A DNA stretch of 64,000 nucleotides from Agelaius tricolor. Its lineage: Eukaryota > Chordata > Aves > Passeriformes > Icteridae. The position numbers were made by a program, and so were the translations under genes. The notes beneath the pieces were generated by a model. It saw nothing but the letters and a program-made list of their open reading frames with translations. It did not search any database and was not told the origin of the DNA. Positions 48,001-62,465 of this stretch are shown piece by piece (within the stretch, counting starts at the first letter, position 1; the number at the start of each line of letters is the position of its first letter). The DNA lies in assembly GCA_023055355.1 (NCBI GenBank), contig JALJCS010000010.1:24443001-24507000 (forward strand). The letters are read 5' to 3'.

Positions 48001-51000
48001 CACATGGGACCCCACTTGTCTCAACTATGCAGAGCAGCTGAACAGTATGCAAAAAGAGGGGAGAGCTTCTTTGCAAACACAATTCAGTCATGGTTATAAA
48101 TTCTCTTTCATTTAATTCAACAGTATACTTAATTTTTGCCCAGAATAAGCACATTGACTTGCAGACAAGCACCAAGGCACTGAGGTGTGATGGGCAGCAC
48201 TTTGCCACTTCCAGAATTCTCAACCCTTGTGAGACAGAAGTTGTCTCCACATCAAAATCAGCTACCCTGAAGAAAAACAGGACAGTTCTGTGCCATTACT
48301 GCAGGGTCTGGGCTGTAGGTTGGTGAGGAAGTCCCTGAGGTTAAACATTAGGAATACAGCAACCAGGAAAAGAAATCAGCATGAAAAGCAAGCCCCGAGC
48401 AGGAGAAATCACTAACTTGCTGCAGCACTGCAGTAACTGTGACCCTTGAGCACATATCCTCTGAGGACCTCAAAAGCTTCTAGAATAAACTGGTTACCAT
48501 GAAGTTTGTGGGTGAAAAGGGAAGAGAATTGGAACCCATAAATGGTTGCACTTGATGATAGAGCACATTCATCCCCACCCTTCATTTCCTGTACCACCAG
48601 CATCAAGGATTGTGTTGACCACAGACCTTCTAACACCAATCCTGATATCCAGCCAAGATGTGGAGAAAATCTTCCGTGGTTTGGATTTCAGGACTTGGCC
48701 AGAAGGGAGCAGAAGAGTCCTGCAAACGCACACACTGGGCACAGTGTTGTCCTGCACAGAGCCCAGCTCTGCTGTCAGCGTGTGGCAGCCAGGCTCCCAA
48801 CAGACATCACAGCTGCAGGATTAAGCAAACTCATCAACATCACCTCACAGCCTAGGAAATTGTAGCTTTGCAGTTCTCTACATGTGCAAGTTGTATGCCT
48901 ACAGTCACGCCAGTCCATGAAGACACTCAAAGTTGTCCATTTCCTTTCCCACTGCTCAGGTATTTTCAGTTTATAAATACGTGAACACCAGAAAAGTTCA
49001 ACCCTATATAAAAAGAACACAAACCAAGTCCAGTTTCACATAATTTTAGAAAAGTGGAACTGTATCTATGCTTGTTGGAAGGTCGGGTTAAGACCAAATT
49101 TCCCCTTCCCTACTGACTTGGATACCTTGGTTCCTGCAATAAAATTTCAGTCAAGAATTGAAAAATCAAGTCTTAACTGAGCACCACGAAAAAGATGCCA
49201 AGGAGGAATCTGTTTCAAATCATTTCTAGTTAGGAACAATATTTCAGAACAGGTTTCACAATAAGACAGTACAGTAAACACAGAAAGCCAAGGGTTTGCC
49301 TTGTGCAGAAGTGTTTCCTAGACAGCAGTTCACGAGGCCCCGTCCTGGACACAAGGCTCCAGTTGCTGCCTGGCACACAATTGCAGAAGCAGTCCTGCAG
49401 CAAGTTTTACAACTGGTTTCTTGGAAGACCAACATTAGCAAAACATTCAATGTAAATATGCCAGTCTTTAACTGCTTAGAGACCTTACAGCAGACTTTCA
49501 TCTGACAGCAGCTCCCCTTTAAGCATGGCCCAGGTCCCTCTACACCATCACTGAAGAGTCAGTGCCTTACCAAGGACATTTTCAGACTTGTATCAGGGTA
49601 AAGGAATGTCTTGTATGTCACATCTGGTCCAAATTCAGGGTCACATTCTTTGGGAAGGCTTAGAACCATGGGCTTTCCTCAACATTCTCCTATTACCTGT
49701 GCTAGTCACAGCAGTGGATGCAGTAGTTGAGAAACTTTGGACACCCAGCACAAGCATCCAGGAGCACATTGTGGTCCATCTGCCAGAGAGCACTCTGACC
49801 ATTCACCTGGATCAAACAGTTCCAGAGGCAGCTCTGAGCTAGCCCAGCTGATTTTGCCCAGTGTGAAGGAAGGCAGAATCACATCAGCACAGGTAACACT
49901 CAAGTCTTGACTGGGCACCCTCAGAAGCATGGTCAGGAACCCCATGGGCTGAGCAGTGAATCCTGCTTATACCTTAAACTCAGAGTAGAGTTAGAACACA
50001 CCATGCTTTCTAGCAGCTGGGCTATATACACAAAACTGGGTGTTGATGTTTACAAGACCCAGAGCTCATTTATGTTTACTTCTATGCACAAAGAACAAGA
50101 CATTTAGCTACTTTTCCATCTAAAATAACTTTGCTCTTGTCTTTTTGCCTCAACAATCCAAGAATGAGGGCTCTGTGCAACCAGAAGAAGGGAAATGCTT
50201 GGAAATCCATTTTGTTCAACTGCTGCTGCTCCTTGCTGACATTTAGCCCAGACAATGTGAGCACCACCCTCAGTTACACCCAGCTGGGCTCAGTGACTTC
50301 ACTGGGAAGCCATGGTGCAGCATGGCTGCAAACAGCAGCAAACACAGCTAAAGGATTTCTCTGTGGAGCATGAGATTGTTTGCTAGATTGATTCTTTGCT
50401 CAGTATATTTTGGGTGCAAAATATGTTACCTTAACCTTGCTGCACTGCTCCTGATCCCAGGGGTAATGGTGCAGGGAAGATGAGATGGGAACACAGATTC
50501 CCTCTCCCTGGCTCTGCCCCAGGGACAGCTCTCACCTCTGCTCCTCCGTTCTTGTGGCTTTGGCAGGACCTTGCAAGCTAGAGATGAAAGAACAGTCTGA
50601 AGAGCCGTCTGCTGTAGCTGCTATCATTCACACCTTCCAAAATATCCACTGTGACAGTGAATCAGAGAGGGGTGCTTAGGTGGGACATAGTAGACCCCAG
50701 TAGACCTCAAAAATGAGCAGGGATTCAGACTGCTTCTCTGCTGATCAAGCCATGCTGTTTTAGTGCTTCAAATACACAAATTTCTGAAATTGATCAGCGT
50801 GGCCAAAACACTGACTCAAATCAAGATATGCCCCAGCTGAACAGTAAAATGCAGCATGAGGTGGGGGATGAAGGAGGAAGAAGGGATGATCTCCCCACCA
50901 ACCACCTCTAGCCAGGAGTGAGCTGGAACTGACTCAGCATTGCCTAAAAGAGAGCTCTGAGACCCAGTGCAAGAGCCACAAACTCCACATGGTGGGGAAA

Positions 51001-53783
51001 GAAAACCCCATCTGCACCCCCCTGCAGCCCTCCCCACACACCCCAGCCCCAGTGAGCCTCCAGGGATCCTCCCACTGTGATGGGGGTTTGGTTCTTGCTG
51101 TGACAACCCAGCTGTCCACACACAGGTGCCCAAGCCCTGGCCGTGGATCACCCCCTGTGCCTTGGCTTTGCCCCTTTAGGGCAGGCTCCTCGTGCTGACA
51201 CATCCAGCATGGAGCAGCTCCCAGCCAGGACCTTCAGCAAAGCCAGTGCTCCTTAGGAGTGACAGTTTTGCTTCCCTTCGTCCCTGCTTTCAATCCTGGC
51301 CAGCCTTGCACTGCTCAGCTTCATGCACACAGGGCAGAGCGTGGCTGAGCGCCAGAGCTCTGTGTGCTATTCAGCCTGCCTGGGCCAACAAGTGTCTCCC
51401 CTCGCAAAAATCTAGACATAAATAAAAAATTTAACAGCTAGAACGTCCCAGTTAATGATTAAGCAGGCACAGTTGCACAACTTCCCCTGGAATGTCTCTG
51501 TTGATGGCTGCGGTACGCTGACAGGCTGGAATGGCAAAAACAGTCTGACAGAAGGACAGGATGGGCTCCAGGTGATGCAGCTGCCACAGCAGGAGATGGG
51601 CTGTCCTTCTGCAGCAGGAGCTGCTCCCCCTGTTAGTGTGTCAGCCCCACGCTCCAGGGATTTGGGGCACAGGGCTGGTGGTGACCAGCCTCAGCAGGTT
51701 GTGGGAGTCCTACCATCACAGAGAGCAGGAAAACACAGCTCTGCTGTGTGCTTTATACAGCTGGTTCGTTTGCAGGCATGGGTCAGTGAAAAGCAAATGC
51801 AAACCTCATGCCTCAATGTCCTTATATATGAGTTTAAAAGCACACAGCACACTTATAAAAGGGCTATGTCTCCAGGCCTAACCTATAAGTGCCAAACAAA
51901 AATCCACCAAGATTGATGAGTTGGGGTTTTTTACAGCATTCAGCACATCTGACATTATACTGGACTTTAAAAAGTCCTGCAAGAACAAGGGCAAATAAAT
52001 ATCTAGAATAAATACAGTCAAATGGGAGTTCAGACACTCTACTCTTCATTTCCATGGGCATGTCCTGTACTTCGAGATGTGGTAAGCTTTCAAGTCAAAT
52101 TCCTGGAAAGATTAGCCCAATGCACAACTCCCAGAGCCCACAGCTCATTAGGAAGAGGCTCTAATGCAACACCTTCCAAGCAGTCCATGTGCATGCTGGC
52201 AAAGCAGTTTCTTGCACACATTTGCTGGAGACAAAAGTCTGCTTGTCTGGTCATTGGGTCATTTCAACTTCAGAGACATCACCCAGCCACAGACAGCATC
52301 CACCCAGCGCTTCAGGGTGACAAGGAACAGAGGAACCTAATGCTGCTGCTGGAAAATGGGTTAGTGGATTGATTCATCCAAAGGAATGATGTCCTTGTGG
52401 CACACCTTTTGCTGGTTCCAGCGGAGGCCAAAAGGGCACACGTGTAAGGGCCAGCCCAGCACGTGGGCTGTTTAATGATGTCCTGCAAAGAAAACTCTCC
52501 ATTGCCAGCTTACTTCATTACTGAAAAAGAATATATGAAATTCCCTGACACAGCCTGCATGAAGGCATCTGAAGGTGAACAGGTCATTTCCAGTATTAGC
52601 AATTTTTTCCTCTAATAAATTTCAGAAGGGGGATTGCTGTAGAGGCTGTTGAAAAGCAGGCTCACAGAGAGCCAAGGCAGAGGGGGGGGAGGTGGTCCCA
52701 CTTGCAATTGTTAACAAGGACCATTTTCAGGCAGACTCCAACTTGCAAGCTCAGAAACCACCCAATTTCTCTAATGCTGGAGAAAACACAGGTCTGTGGA
52801 AGGACATCTGTTGCAAATAATCCGTCTGCACTGCCTGCCATCAGGTGCCTAACTCACCTTTAAATGAGCCATCTTCTCAGTCTTGAGATCAGTTCTGTCC
52901 CTCAGCCATGCCTTGGCCACCCACTGGTCCCTGCCTGGTTGAGACTGCAGAAATGCTTCATAACTAACAGCAATTATCATTCTGGTTTCATCACTGCCTT
53001 TCCAAGCAGCTTCTGTCTCTGCTGTTTGGAAACAACGCTCAAGGCTACCAGCACCAGATCAATAACTCATCTGGGAACAAACAACTGAGATGAAGGAGGA
53101 TGGTCAAGGGAGGACCTTTTTGCCAAGGGAAGGTTTTCTGCCCCATGATAGGAACCAGAGATGGTCGTGAGAACACAGGCACAGAGAGCAGAGCACCAGC
53201 ATGGGAGGCCAGGCACGGAGCAGAGGGAGCCACGCACTGGGGAGCATTGCTACATTCTGCTGACATTAGTGCTCCTCTCCAACTTGTCTACAGTCAGCTG
53301 AGGAGAACACATGGTCCTTGTAGCCATGGGGGCATCATATGTAAACCCCAAAACTCCAGAAAGCAAGCTGATGCAATTTTCATTATAATGAATTAATGTG
53401 CACTCATACACCACCCATCCAAGTGTTTCCCAAATACTTTTCACATGTTCTTGTTTCTTTCCCATGTTCTGAGAATTGAGCAAAAGGTTTTCCTGTCTAA
53501 TTTTTTCCAACCAGCATATATGAGGATTTTTTTTACCAAATGGACAATTAATGAGCGTGTTTGCCAAGAGGTGGAGTACAAAATATGGTACATCTGTAAC
53601 ACTGTTATCCAAAGGCTCAGATTTTGACAAATATTCAGCCCAATGTTTGCACAGGACTGATGTTTCATAGAAAACTCAGAATGGGTCTCTGTCATGTATC
53701 CCCATCCTCACTACAAGGCACATCCCTCTCCAAAGGAGGGGAAAACAACACAAAACATGCATATGCCCTACCTTCCCAGAAAG
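45053..53783. other. Non-coding stretch, no gene recognised
   Basis: Long unique interval. Open frames reach 153 codons (51455-51916, plus) but are phase-scattered and unrecognised. A Cys-rich minus-strand frame at 49256-49501 also lacks a recognisable pattern. 52590-52620 and 53500-53540 are AT-rich. No confident interspersed repeat was seen. Confidence 0.45.
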
Positions 53784-53799
53784 GATCAAAGGATCAAAG
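53784..53799. promoter_or_regulatory. Two tandem TCF/LEF-type motifs
   Basis: Two adjacent copies of GATCAAAG (53784-53791 and 53792-53799), the reverse complement of the TCF/LEF consensus CTTTGATC. They are head-to-tail with an 8-bp period. Wnt-responsive elements often carry clustered sites, but an 8-bp slippage repeat explains it equally well. Confidence 0.25.
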
Positions 53800-56700
53800 T
53801 ATCATGAACTATATAATGGGATAAAACCCACTGAATGTAGCAGAAAGGAATAAATATCAAACATTAATCTTTGAGCATCTGGCCTTGGACTAGCTGGGTC
53901 TTTTCCCAGGACTGCACACTGGAGAAAGGTGCAGTCTGAACTTCATATATGGCATGGCTGCAAAAACCAGCAGTACCTTGATAATTCAGAGAATTTAAAG
54001 CCAGAAGGAACCATATTGCTTGTAAGTTCCCTTTCTATTTACTGAAACGACTTCTTCTGTTTAAAATAATACTTTGGTATGACTAAAACATACCTTTCAC
54101 CAAGGACCTCATGCAGTAGTTACCAAGAGGCAGATAATCAATGCCATCCCATTGTGGTTTGGCTAATCACCCTCCCATTAAAAGTTATGCTTTATTTTTA
54201 AGTACCAGCATCTCTCTTCAGCTGCAAACCCTTCATCTTGCTGCTCTTTCCAGAAGAAATGGCATGCTGCTCTTGCTGCTGTGGCTACTCAGGGTGACAG
54301 TGAGCCTGCCCTCCCATATACTAAAGACAGAGAGAGTTTCTTACTTCTCTTAGTGTAAAAGAAAAGGCTTCTCCCAACACCCCTTTTTGGGGCACTTTTC
54401 TGTGCCCCATTAATTTTTTAAAAATTTCTTTTAAAGGCTCTAGAGGTGAAGGCTCTATGCCAGTGTCAATCTCACCTATACCTGATACAAGCAGCATAAC
54501 CCAGCTGAACAGGCAAATGAATGATAGAATTAGAAGCTACAAATCTACAGATATTTTAGTCACATACTTGACACTTCCCCACCACTGAAACACAGCCAAC
54601 TTCCAAAACCACTATTGGTGCTTTAAAACTACACCTCAAAGGTTGCTTTGGCTGTGACAAAAAGCACAAAAATAAAATATGACACAGTATAATAAAATAT
54701 AATTACTAGAACTGTGGAGGTTAATATTCCCCATTTAGAAGAAGTGCCTTTTACAAACTTTAAGGACCATATCTTAGATCCTTTAACAACCACTTAATTT
54801 TATTGTAGTGCCACTATTCTGTGCTGCTGCACGTGATTCAGTCTTTCATGAGGCCATGTACAAAAGATTATGTTTTGGTTATATTTTAACTGAAGCAAAA
54901 ATACAAGTCATACAGCTCTTTCATACACAGTAGTATTTTGTTTGTGTAATGTAATTGAAGTGCTCTCAGAGCTCTTATGGCTGTTAAAGATGTCTTTGGT
55001 CCATAGATTTGGACTGCTGGTAATGGATCGGTTATTAAAAATCATTGTGGACGTCTATAGCACAAGGCACATTAGATCACAAAACCACAAGAACAATTTT
55101 TCTAGGTCACAGATAAATATATTTGAAACAACTGTTGGTTCTCCCCTCAAAAATGTTTGCAAATTCCTTAAGTATCTCATAAAATTTGTATTTCTCAGAC
55201 GGCCCTGGCAGGGATTTCAAGTTTGCACTTCATATCATCACTGAGGAGTTCATAAAAAGCAGACTTCCAAACTGGACATACTTTTTCACTCCCAGCTACA
55301 CAGTGATCCTCAAAGCATTGCATTTTTTCCCTGGATGCACCATAAGAATCAAATCAAATAACTCACAGCTTGTCACTAGATTAGAAATTAAAGACGAGCA
55401 GGAGCAACAACCAGACCGACAACTTGCTAATCCAAACAAGATGATCTGATCTTATTACAGGGAAGGTTTTTCTGGAAGAACAAGGGTGTTCACTGCTACT
55501 GCAGACACTCAGCAGAAACACAAACCTTCAGCTAGCTTTGTAATTGCCCCTCAGCATGAAAACTGCTGTCAGCACGTGTAACTGGTGGGGCAAATGTAAG
55601 AACCCGAACCACAGACCACCTTTGCTGTGGAAATTGATGTTTTATAAAGTCCATGTAAAGAGGATCCCTGTAGGAGTGTGAGCATGTGTGTGCAAATCAT
55701 GTCTGAAAACACAGCTGGCCAGCTCTATAGTCAATTATTATTCATATTTTCTCAGAACAACTTAGAGTCTCTTCAAGCATGGCACATATGAAATTCTATT
55801 CACAGGTGTTTAAAGACTTCAAACTAGGACAGAGGAAATCTGTGTTTCATAGAGGAAGTCAATGCTCTGATAGGGATTATATATTGTTGAATATATTGAT
55901 TTTCAAATATTTTCAGAACTTTTAAAAAACTTATTGGGAGCCCATTGTAAAACAAGCACTGTGACAAAGGAAAGAAGACAACATTTCCCAGACAGTGTCA
56001 GCATCAGCACACTGTACGTCCTATCTCTAAAAATTAAAACAGAAGATTTACAGTAATAAACTTCCAGTTACCATATCAATGTGAATAATTTCCATCTTGT
56101 CACTAGAAGAACAAAAGTCTATATAATACTGAGCAAATTACCAAGAAGACAGCAGTAAAATATGGTTGGTATTTCTGTAGGTATTTGACTGCTGAAAAAC
56201 GAGTTGAGATTATTTACTGAGAATAATGTAAATGAAAGTACTACCTATATGTAAGAACACACACATATGCATGCATTATGTTCATTTTGCAAAAACATAC
56301 CCAAAATTTCTTCAGCCATGCTGGTTTGAATGGGTGCCATTCCTTCTCACCATCTGCTCTAAAGAGCATTCCTTGGCGTTAAACTGTAATGCGTTTATGG
56401 AAAACTGGCTACAACCAGCTCAAACAGGTCAAAATTTATGTCCTCTCTATCAGCAATCAGTCTCTTGCAAAGAAAGCCAAGGGGAAATGATCCTTGACAC
56501 ACTGCTCTGGGTAGTTATGGAAATCCTTCTAATTGTACACTACTCCCAACAGTGACAATAAATAGATACTATTTGCCAATAATACTGATTGCCATCAGTC
56601 TGGGGTTACTATACTTTCACACATATAAACTGCATCTCAGATAACACCTATATAAAAGCATGAGTTGTTGTGAGCGTGTCCTCAGTTCACCTCATCATTT

Positions 56701-57087
56701 ACTACCTCCCACAAAGCTGGAGGTGGAGGCAGGTGCCAGCCAGGGGGTTCAGGCATCGTGGTGATGCAGCTTTCCCTCATGATGCACTGACGTGTCTGTG
56801 GCCTCTCCTACTGCTAAATCACAGGGACTTTCCTAGGGTGACACATGGATTTATATGTTGCTACTTTAAAATACCCATAAGATAAAAATGAGAGTGCCTG
56901 ATGACATGTCTCTAGCTGGGCACACAAAATCCTCAGTCACTTGTCACTCTAGACAGTTTCCACACACTGGGGAAGACAAAGGAGTGCCACCACGCTGGCT
57001 TAGGTGGTCACAGGAGTGCCCTCTCATAGCCACACAGCGGGCATGGCTGCACCATGCAGGGAGTACAGCAGGCTGCAGTGACAAGCT
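53800..57087. other. Non-coding stretch, no gene recognised
   Basis: AT-rich unique sequence, notably 54660-54960 and 55860-56160. Frames of up to 114 codons (56888-57232, which runs into the CR1 tail) have no recognised product. The 87-codon plus-strand frame at 55186-55449 was examined and is unrecognised. Confidence 0.45.
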
Positions 57088-57238
57088 GAATCACAGAATT
57101 TGTCATTTAGGTTGGAAAAGACCTCTAAGATCACTGAGTCCAACCATTAACCCAGCACTGCCAAGTCCACCACTGAACCATATCCCTAATCACCACATTT
57201 ACACAGCTTTTAAATACCTCCAGGGGTGGTGACTCAAC
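57088..57238 (-). mobile_element. CR1 LINE, 5'-truncated 3' end
   Basis: On the minus strand it ends in ATTCTGTG plus ATTC. The plus strand reads 'gaatcacagaattt', 'ttaggttggaaaagacctct', 'aagatcactgagtccaacca', 'taacccagcactgccaagtcc' and 'cctccaggggtggtgactc'. The CR1 pattern stops abruptly at about 57238, marking the 5' truncation point. It is one of the better-preserved copies here. Confidence 0.95.
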
Positions 57239-60200
57239 TGAAATGTCATGCCAAAGGTTTCCAGCAAACTTGCACTCCACAGACTAGTCCAAAGCCTGAC
57301 AGAAGTCCTGATACCAGGACTTTTTCCAAGGGACAATCTTATCTGTGAGCATGTTTACAAGAACATCATTAACTGTAGTTAGAAATTAGGGACCCACTGG
57401 GCCATTCAGACCAATGGACAACATCAGTCAAGTTGGCAGCACAGGCAAAGACCTCATGCTGATGGAAGGTGTCCTTCCAAGCTCAATGCACGTGCAGTTC
57501 TTGGAGTGAGAAATTAATCTGCATTTTTATTTTCATTTCCTTGAACTGGAGATAACACAGCAATGATTTTGTATCAGGTGTGCTTTTTACTGGACAAAGT
57601 TCACCTGACATGGGGGCAGCAATCACATAGGCAGGTTACAGCTCTGCTGGGTTTTAAACACCTTAAGGTGTTGTTTAGGCAAAGAACTGCTTAGCCTCAC
57701 TTCTAGCAATCCAACAAGCCACTTTAAAAGATATTCAAAATAATGAAATAACTTCTAGAAGGATTTTGATGATGAATGTTTAGCCCTTGTAAGGTACATT
57801 TCAATTCCATTAAAAGCTGAAGACATTTTGTGAAGCAGAAAGCTGAAAATAAAAATGCCTGAAACAGCAGAATCCAGGACAAAAGGAAGTAAAAATTTGT
57901 ATGCATATTAAGAAACATCTAATATCAAACTGAACAAGAAAACTGCCTGAAATGAGGCTGCAGGAATGCTCCCACTTCAAGAGCATCACACTGACTGACC
58001 CAAGCACATAAAACTGCAACTTTGCACAGGGAGACACTGAGAAAAGACTGGGGGCAATTCTCCACTTTCCAGAAAAGACAGGGATATACTTAAGGAGGAT
58101 TGGGCTCAACTAATTCACTGTCCAGCATTTACAAGCTCATCACCAGTGTATGCTGATCACACAGGCTCCTTCTGCATTTACACAGGATTCACCCCAAACG
58201 TGTGTGGCGACCTGAGGCAGGCTGGACTAGTTACTCCATGCAAAATGAGCATAGTGGGATATGAAATCACTGCTTAGACAAGATACTTGCTTTTTGGAGG
58301 GCTACAGATGACTCCTAAGCACAGATTGCCATTTTACCTGGAATGGTTTTGGCACCAGACAGTGCAGGACCAAGCACTTCCTGATCTACTGAGATCAGGT
58401 CCATTTTTCTTTACTGGGTAATACCATAGCTTCCTCCAGGCCAATGCATCCAAGTTTTCTTGACATGAAAAACCAGACTGTGTATGTCAAGATCTTATCT
58501 CTGCCAGGCCTTGAGACACAGCTGGATCAGGCACTGGATCTGGCAGCGACAGTAAAACTACTTTTGGTCCCATGCAGTTCCTAAGTCACCGTCTATTTTA
58601 AGTATTTCAGATTCTCAGGCAAGGGAGATGGCATTTTTCTGGAAGGCACATCTGTGTGGAGCTGCATCGTTGAATACTGAGGGTTTCTTTCAATAACATC
58701 TGCCTGGAGTGACTCCTGAGTCCTGTTCAGCTTAGCTAAAGTTACCATCTGACTACATCCAAAATATCATAAATTCATCTTCAAGGAAACATTTGTTCTG
58801 ACCACGGACAGTCTCTGTCTAATAAATGTCTTCTAGAAAAGGCAGAGTATAGTACATCTCATAAAAATATAGGACTTACAGACATTTAACAAATCTGGAT
58901 CTTGAGAAAAATACCCAGTTAATTCAGTGTGTTTGGTAAGAGCATTACACTGTCACATCCCAGCAGATACTGTCATCCACCACATGCAACGTCTGCATTC
59001 CCAAGTCAAAACATTGGCATATTTTTTTCTCTGAAGGCTTGAGTCTAGTGCCTTATTCCTCTCATCAACCAGTAATTTCTTCCTTAATGTTAGCAAGCAC
59101 CTTATTTCCTTTGCACACATTAAATTTTCCCCCTTATTTTCTCCTCAGGAAGGCTTCACTCCTTCTGTATGTTGAGCTACTTTCTCTCTTTGATTTTTAT
59201 CGATGAAAAAATCTCATCACCAGATACTCTGACATGACAGCCCAGATCACTGTTTTGCCTCATTATACATTGCTATAATATACAGTGCTTAGGACCCACA
59301 ATCAGGTTCACTGCTGGTAGAATTCCCTTTTACCATGCCTAGTGTCTTTATGAACTTTCTGATGTCATTGCTCTTTGAAAGAAGCAGGGTTTCTGGGTCA
59401 ATAATTTCCCATTTTGGAAGCTCTCCAATTAATATTTTATTTCTTGTGGTGTCCTTGCAACTATGTTGAGTTGCTATTCCCAAAACAGTTTTAGACTGTT
59501 TTACCCTTCCCCTCCAGGGATGAGAACACACCACATACTCCTAGCTCACATCATCTTGAATCCATTCCTCACAGCACTGAACACACTTTCAGCACTTTCC
59601 TCCATTGTAGCCCATAAGCCATAAGTTGTCATGGCTCATGAAAATCATTGGTAGAGCTTCACCAGCTGGTACGCAAACGAATTTCATCAATTGATGAGGC
59701 AACTAATCCATGGAGTTGTCTCTTTTCAAAACTGTTCCATCACTTAATTTTATTTTTTCATTTCTGTCTACACCTCTGATTCTAATGTCAATCTACAAGC
59801 TGCCAACTGAACTGTTCCCACTTGTTTTGGTACCACAAACCCTTTTTGGTAACACTAACCATTGTCTGCTGGTCTGGGTACTTGGGTTATGCCCCTTCAC
59901 TATTACCAAATTTAGCTTTGCTGTTATGTTGCAGCTGGTGGTTAATGCCATATGTTAACATTTCTTTCTAATTAGCCTATACATTAAACACATGTGACAA
60001 AAAGAAACCTCTTAGGTTTTAAGCACATACTGCCAAGCAAAATTAACTTACAGCATGGTCTTTGTGCCTTAAGTGAGAGTGGTGTGTTTATGGCCAAAAT
60101 ACCAACAAAGCTATGACAACACAACCCAGGTGATTACAATATTAAAGCTCCCTGCTGATGCCACAGGCTGCATTGTTTTAGCTTGTAACTCACCCCTCTC

Positions 60201-60815
60201 TCTAAACCCAGGTAAAAACAAAAAGCAGAGAAAAAAGATAAAGGCAAAGACAAGACAAAGGAAAGGAAAGTGTTGTTTCTCCTCCACCCCAAACTGCACA
60301 AGAGGGAGAAAGGCATCTGAACAGGCGACTCAGTCAGCTCAGGGAGAGCCATCAAAGGCTGAGAATTTTTGGCATCATGAAAACATTTTCCTCAGAGTTT
60401 AGGAGCCTAGAGCATCTTCAAAAAATTACAGACATAAGATGAGATATTATGATCCATTATCATGGTAAACCTGACCAGCTAGATTCCACCCAGGCTTCAT
60501 TTAAGACCCCTGGATGCTCTGTTACTCGTTCTCCTCAGTCTCCTGTGCCTTTAGTCCAGTCTGTCTCCTGTTCTCCAACACAATGACACTTTGCAGAGAC
60601 GACATTACCAAATATCAGAAGGTGCTCATGCAAACCTTGTTGTTTGCTACACAAAAGAGTCAGTGAGAAAGAGACAGATGACCTTCTCTCCAAATTTCAG
60701 TGTTCAGCTTAACACTGATGACCCTAAGGTTGCTCAAGTTATCTAGTGTGCTGTGACACCTCAGCGAGCCCTGTTAGCTAAGGACAGCCAGGAACAGCAG
60801 CACTCAGTCTGTGTG
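57239..60815. other. Non-coding stretch, no gene recognised
   Basis: Frames are 109 codons or fewer with no recognised domain. The frame at 60073-60402 has a Lys/Arg-rich run (about residues 49-66) from purine-rich sequence. 57520-57580 and 59020-59220 are AT-rich. No repeat identified. Confidence 0.45.
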
Positions 60816-60846
60816 AGGATGGATGGATGGATGGTTGGTTGGATGG
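60816..60846. repeat. Short (GGAT)n microsatellite
   Basis: About four GGAT units followed by GGTT units and a final GGAT, on the plus strand. A small, slightly degenerate tetranucleotide repeat. Confidence 0.9.
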
Positions 60847-62465
60847 GAGCCACGAAATCTGGATGCAATCTCATGCACTACATGTCTCATGGATATATGT
60901 CTTTTATTAAGTGACATAAGGTGGCTAGACAAGACAGTCTGATTCCACCTCTTTCATGTCCTGCAATAGCTTTTTTGAAGTCTCATCAGTGTTGCCTCTT
61001 GCACAACCAACACTTTACTTGCTTCTTTTCCATGTTAAGGAACCACATAGTCCTTAAGCCAGCACTGTTTAAAGCCCAGGGAGTCCCAGTGCTCTTCCCA
61101 TGGAGCTGGACTGCAGACCTGCAGGAGCAAACTGTGGAAGCAGTGGGTGCCAGGATCTCTCTGCCATGTTAGCCCCAGCAGGCAGGACTCAGAGTCACCC
61201 CCAGTCATCTCTGAGATGCTGCAGCAATCAATGACCAGGTTGGACAAAGAGAAGAGAAAACCTCCAGTCCAACAGACACAGCAAGAGTCTGCAACACCAG
61301 CGCGGGTGCACAAACCAGAGCCAGCTGGAAACACGAGCAGATCCTTGCAGGAAGGCAGACAAACACTTTAACACCACTGCTCATAAAGGGCAAGGCAGAA
61401 ACAGGGAGGTTAAGTAGTTTACTTAAGCTATGGAGCAGAGCCTAGTTAGACACCCTGGAGCTGGGCTCAAGCCACTGTTAGACCAGCAGCTTTCAAATAA
61501 TCATTCCCACGAACTTCTTCTGTGGTGATATTTCTGAACAATACCAGGGAACATTCCACCATAAATTGTGCTGTGTTCCAGTTTCCACATTATAGCTGTG
61601 ATGTAACTCAGTAACACTTTGTCCCATCAAGCCCAACAACAATAGATTTAATCAGAACATTTGTCTCAGAGAGACAATGGGGAGTTCTGATTAACCTGGC
61701 ACCAAACTCTGACAGTTGCCTGCAAGGGATTTTTTTATTTTTATTTTTTTCTGAATGCTTGCCCTTGGCAGCTCTTCAGCCTGCAATATGCCAAGCCCGT
61801 GGCTGCCAGGAGAGCTGTGAAAATGCCCCATGCCATTTGACATGCAAACAACATACCTCAGTTCAGAAATGCAACATTTCTGCAGAAGCAAGGAGGAAGA
61901 TACTGTTCCCTGAGCATCCCACCAGCCAACCACATGAGCATCAATGACATCAGACCACTGTCAGATGCAAAGGGTCTGTCCTGTGAGAACTTGCTGGTGG
62001 AAGCTGAACAGCAGGCACTGGGCTCTCAGAAGAGGGACGAGAACAAGAGCAGCACTGCAGCTCTGCTCTGCAATGGGTTTTGCACCTCTGCCCAGAGCAC
62101 AAACCCTCTGTGGGCTGCTGCAGAGCAGAGAGGCCCCTTCATATAGAGAAGGTGCAGGTGGGAGCCCAGGTGAGAAGAGAAAGCACAGGCCTGCTCAAAC
62201 ACAGTGATTGACAGACATCAGTCAGTCATCAAAGGTACAGGAGCACAAGCTACAGCCCAGTGGGACTGTGAACAAAGTAGGGCTCCGTGCTGCATCTGAG
62301 CAGCAAGTTGCACCAGGCAGTTCCCTGAGGCCTGCAGGGTGGGATAAAGTATTTTTTAGGTTTGGCTTAGGGGATATCCTGTATTGTTCCTTCATGCAGC
62401 CCTCTGTGCTCACAGCCCATCCCAGACAGCTCCCTCCCTGGCTTGCAGGCAGCCAGCATCTCCAC
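60847..62465. other. Non-coding stretch, no gene recognised
   Basis: Frames are 99 codons or fewer, overlapping on both strands. 61730-61752 is T-rich. No interspersed repeat recognised. Confidence 0.45.

Noticed and set aside
51455..51916. Plus-strand 153-codon frame
   Set aside because: No domain or codon pattern suggesting a gene. It overlaps another open frame in the same strand and has no splice context.
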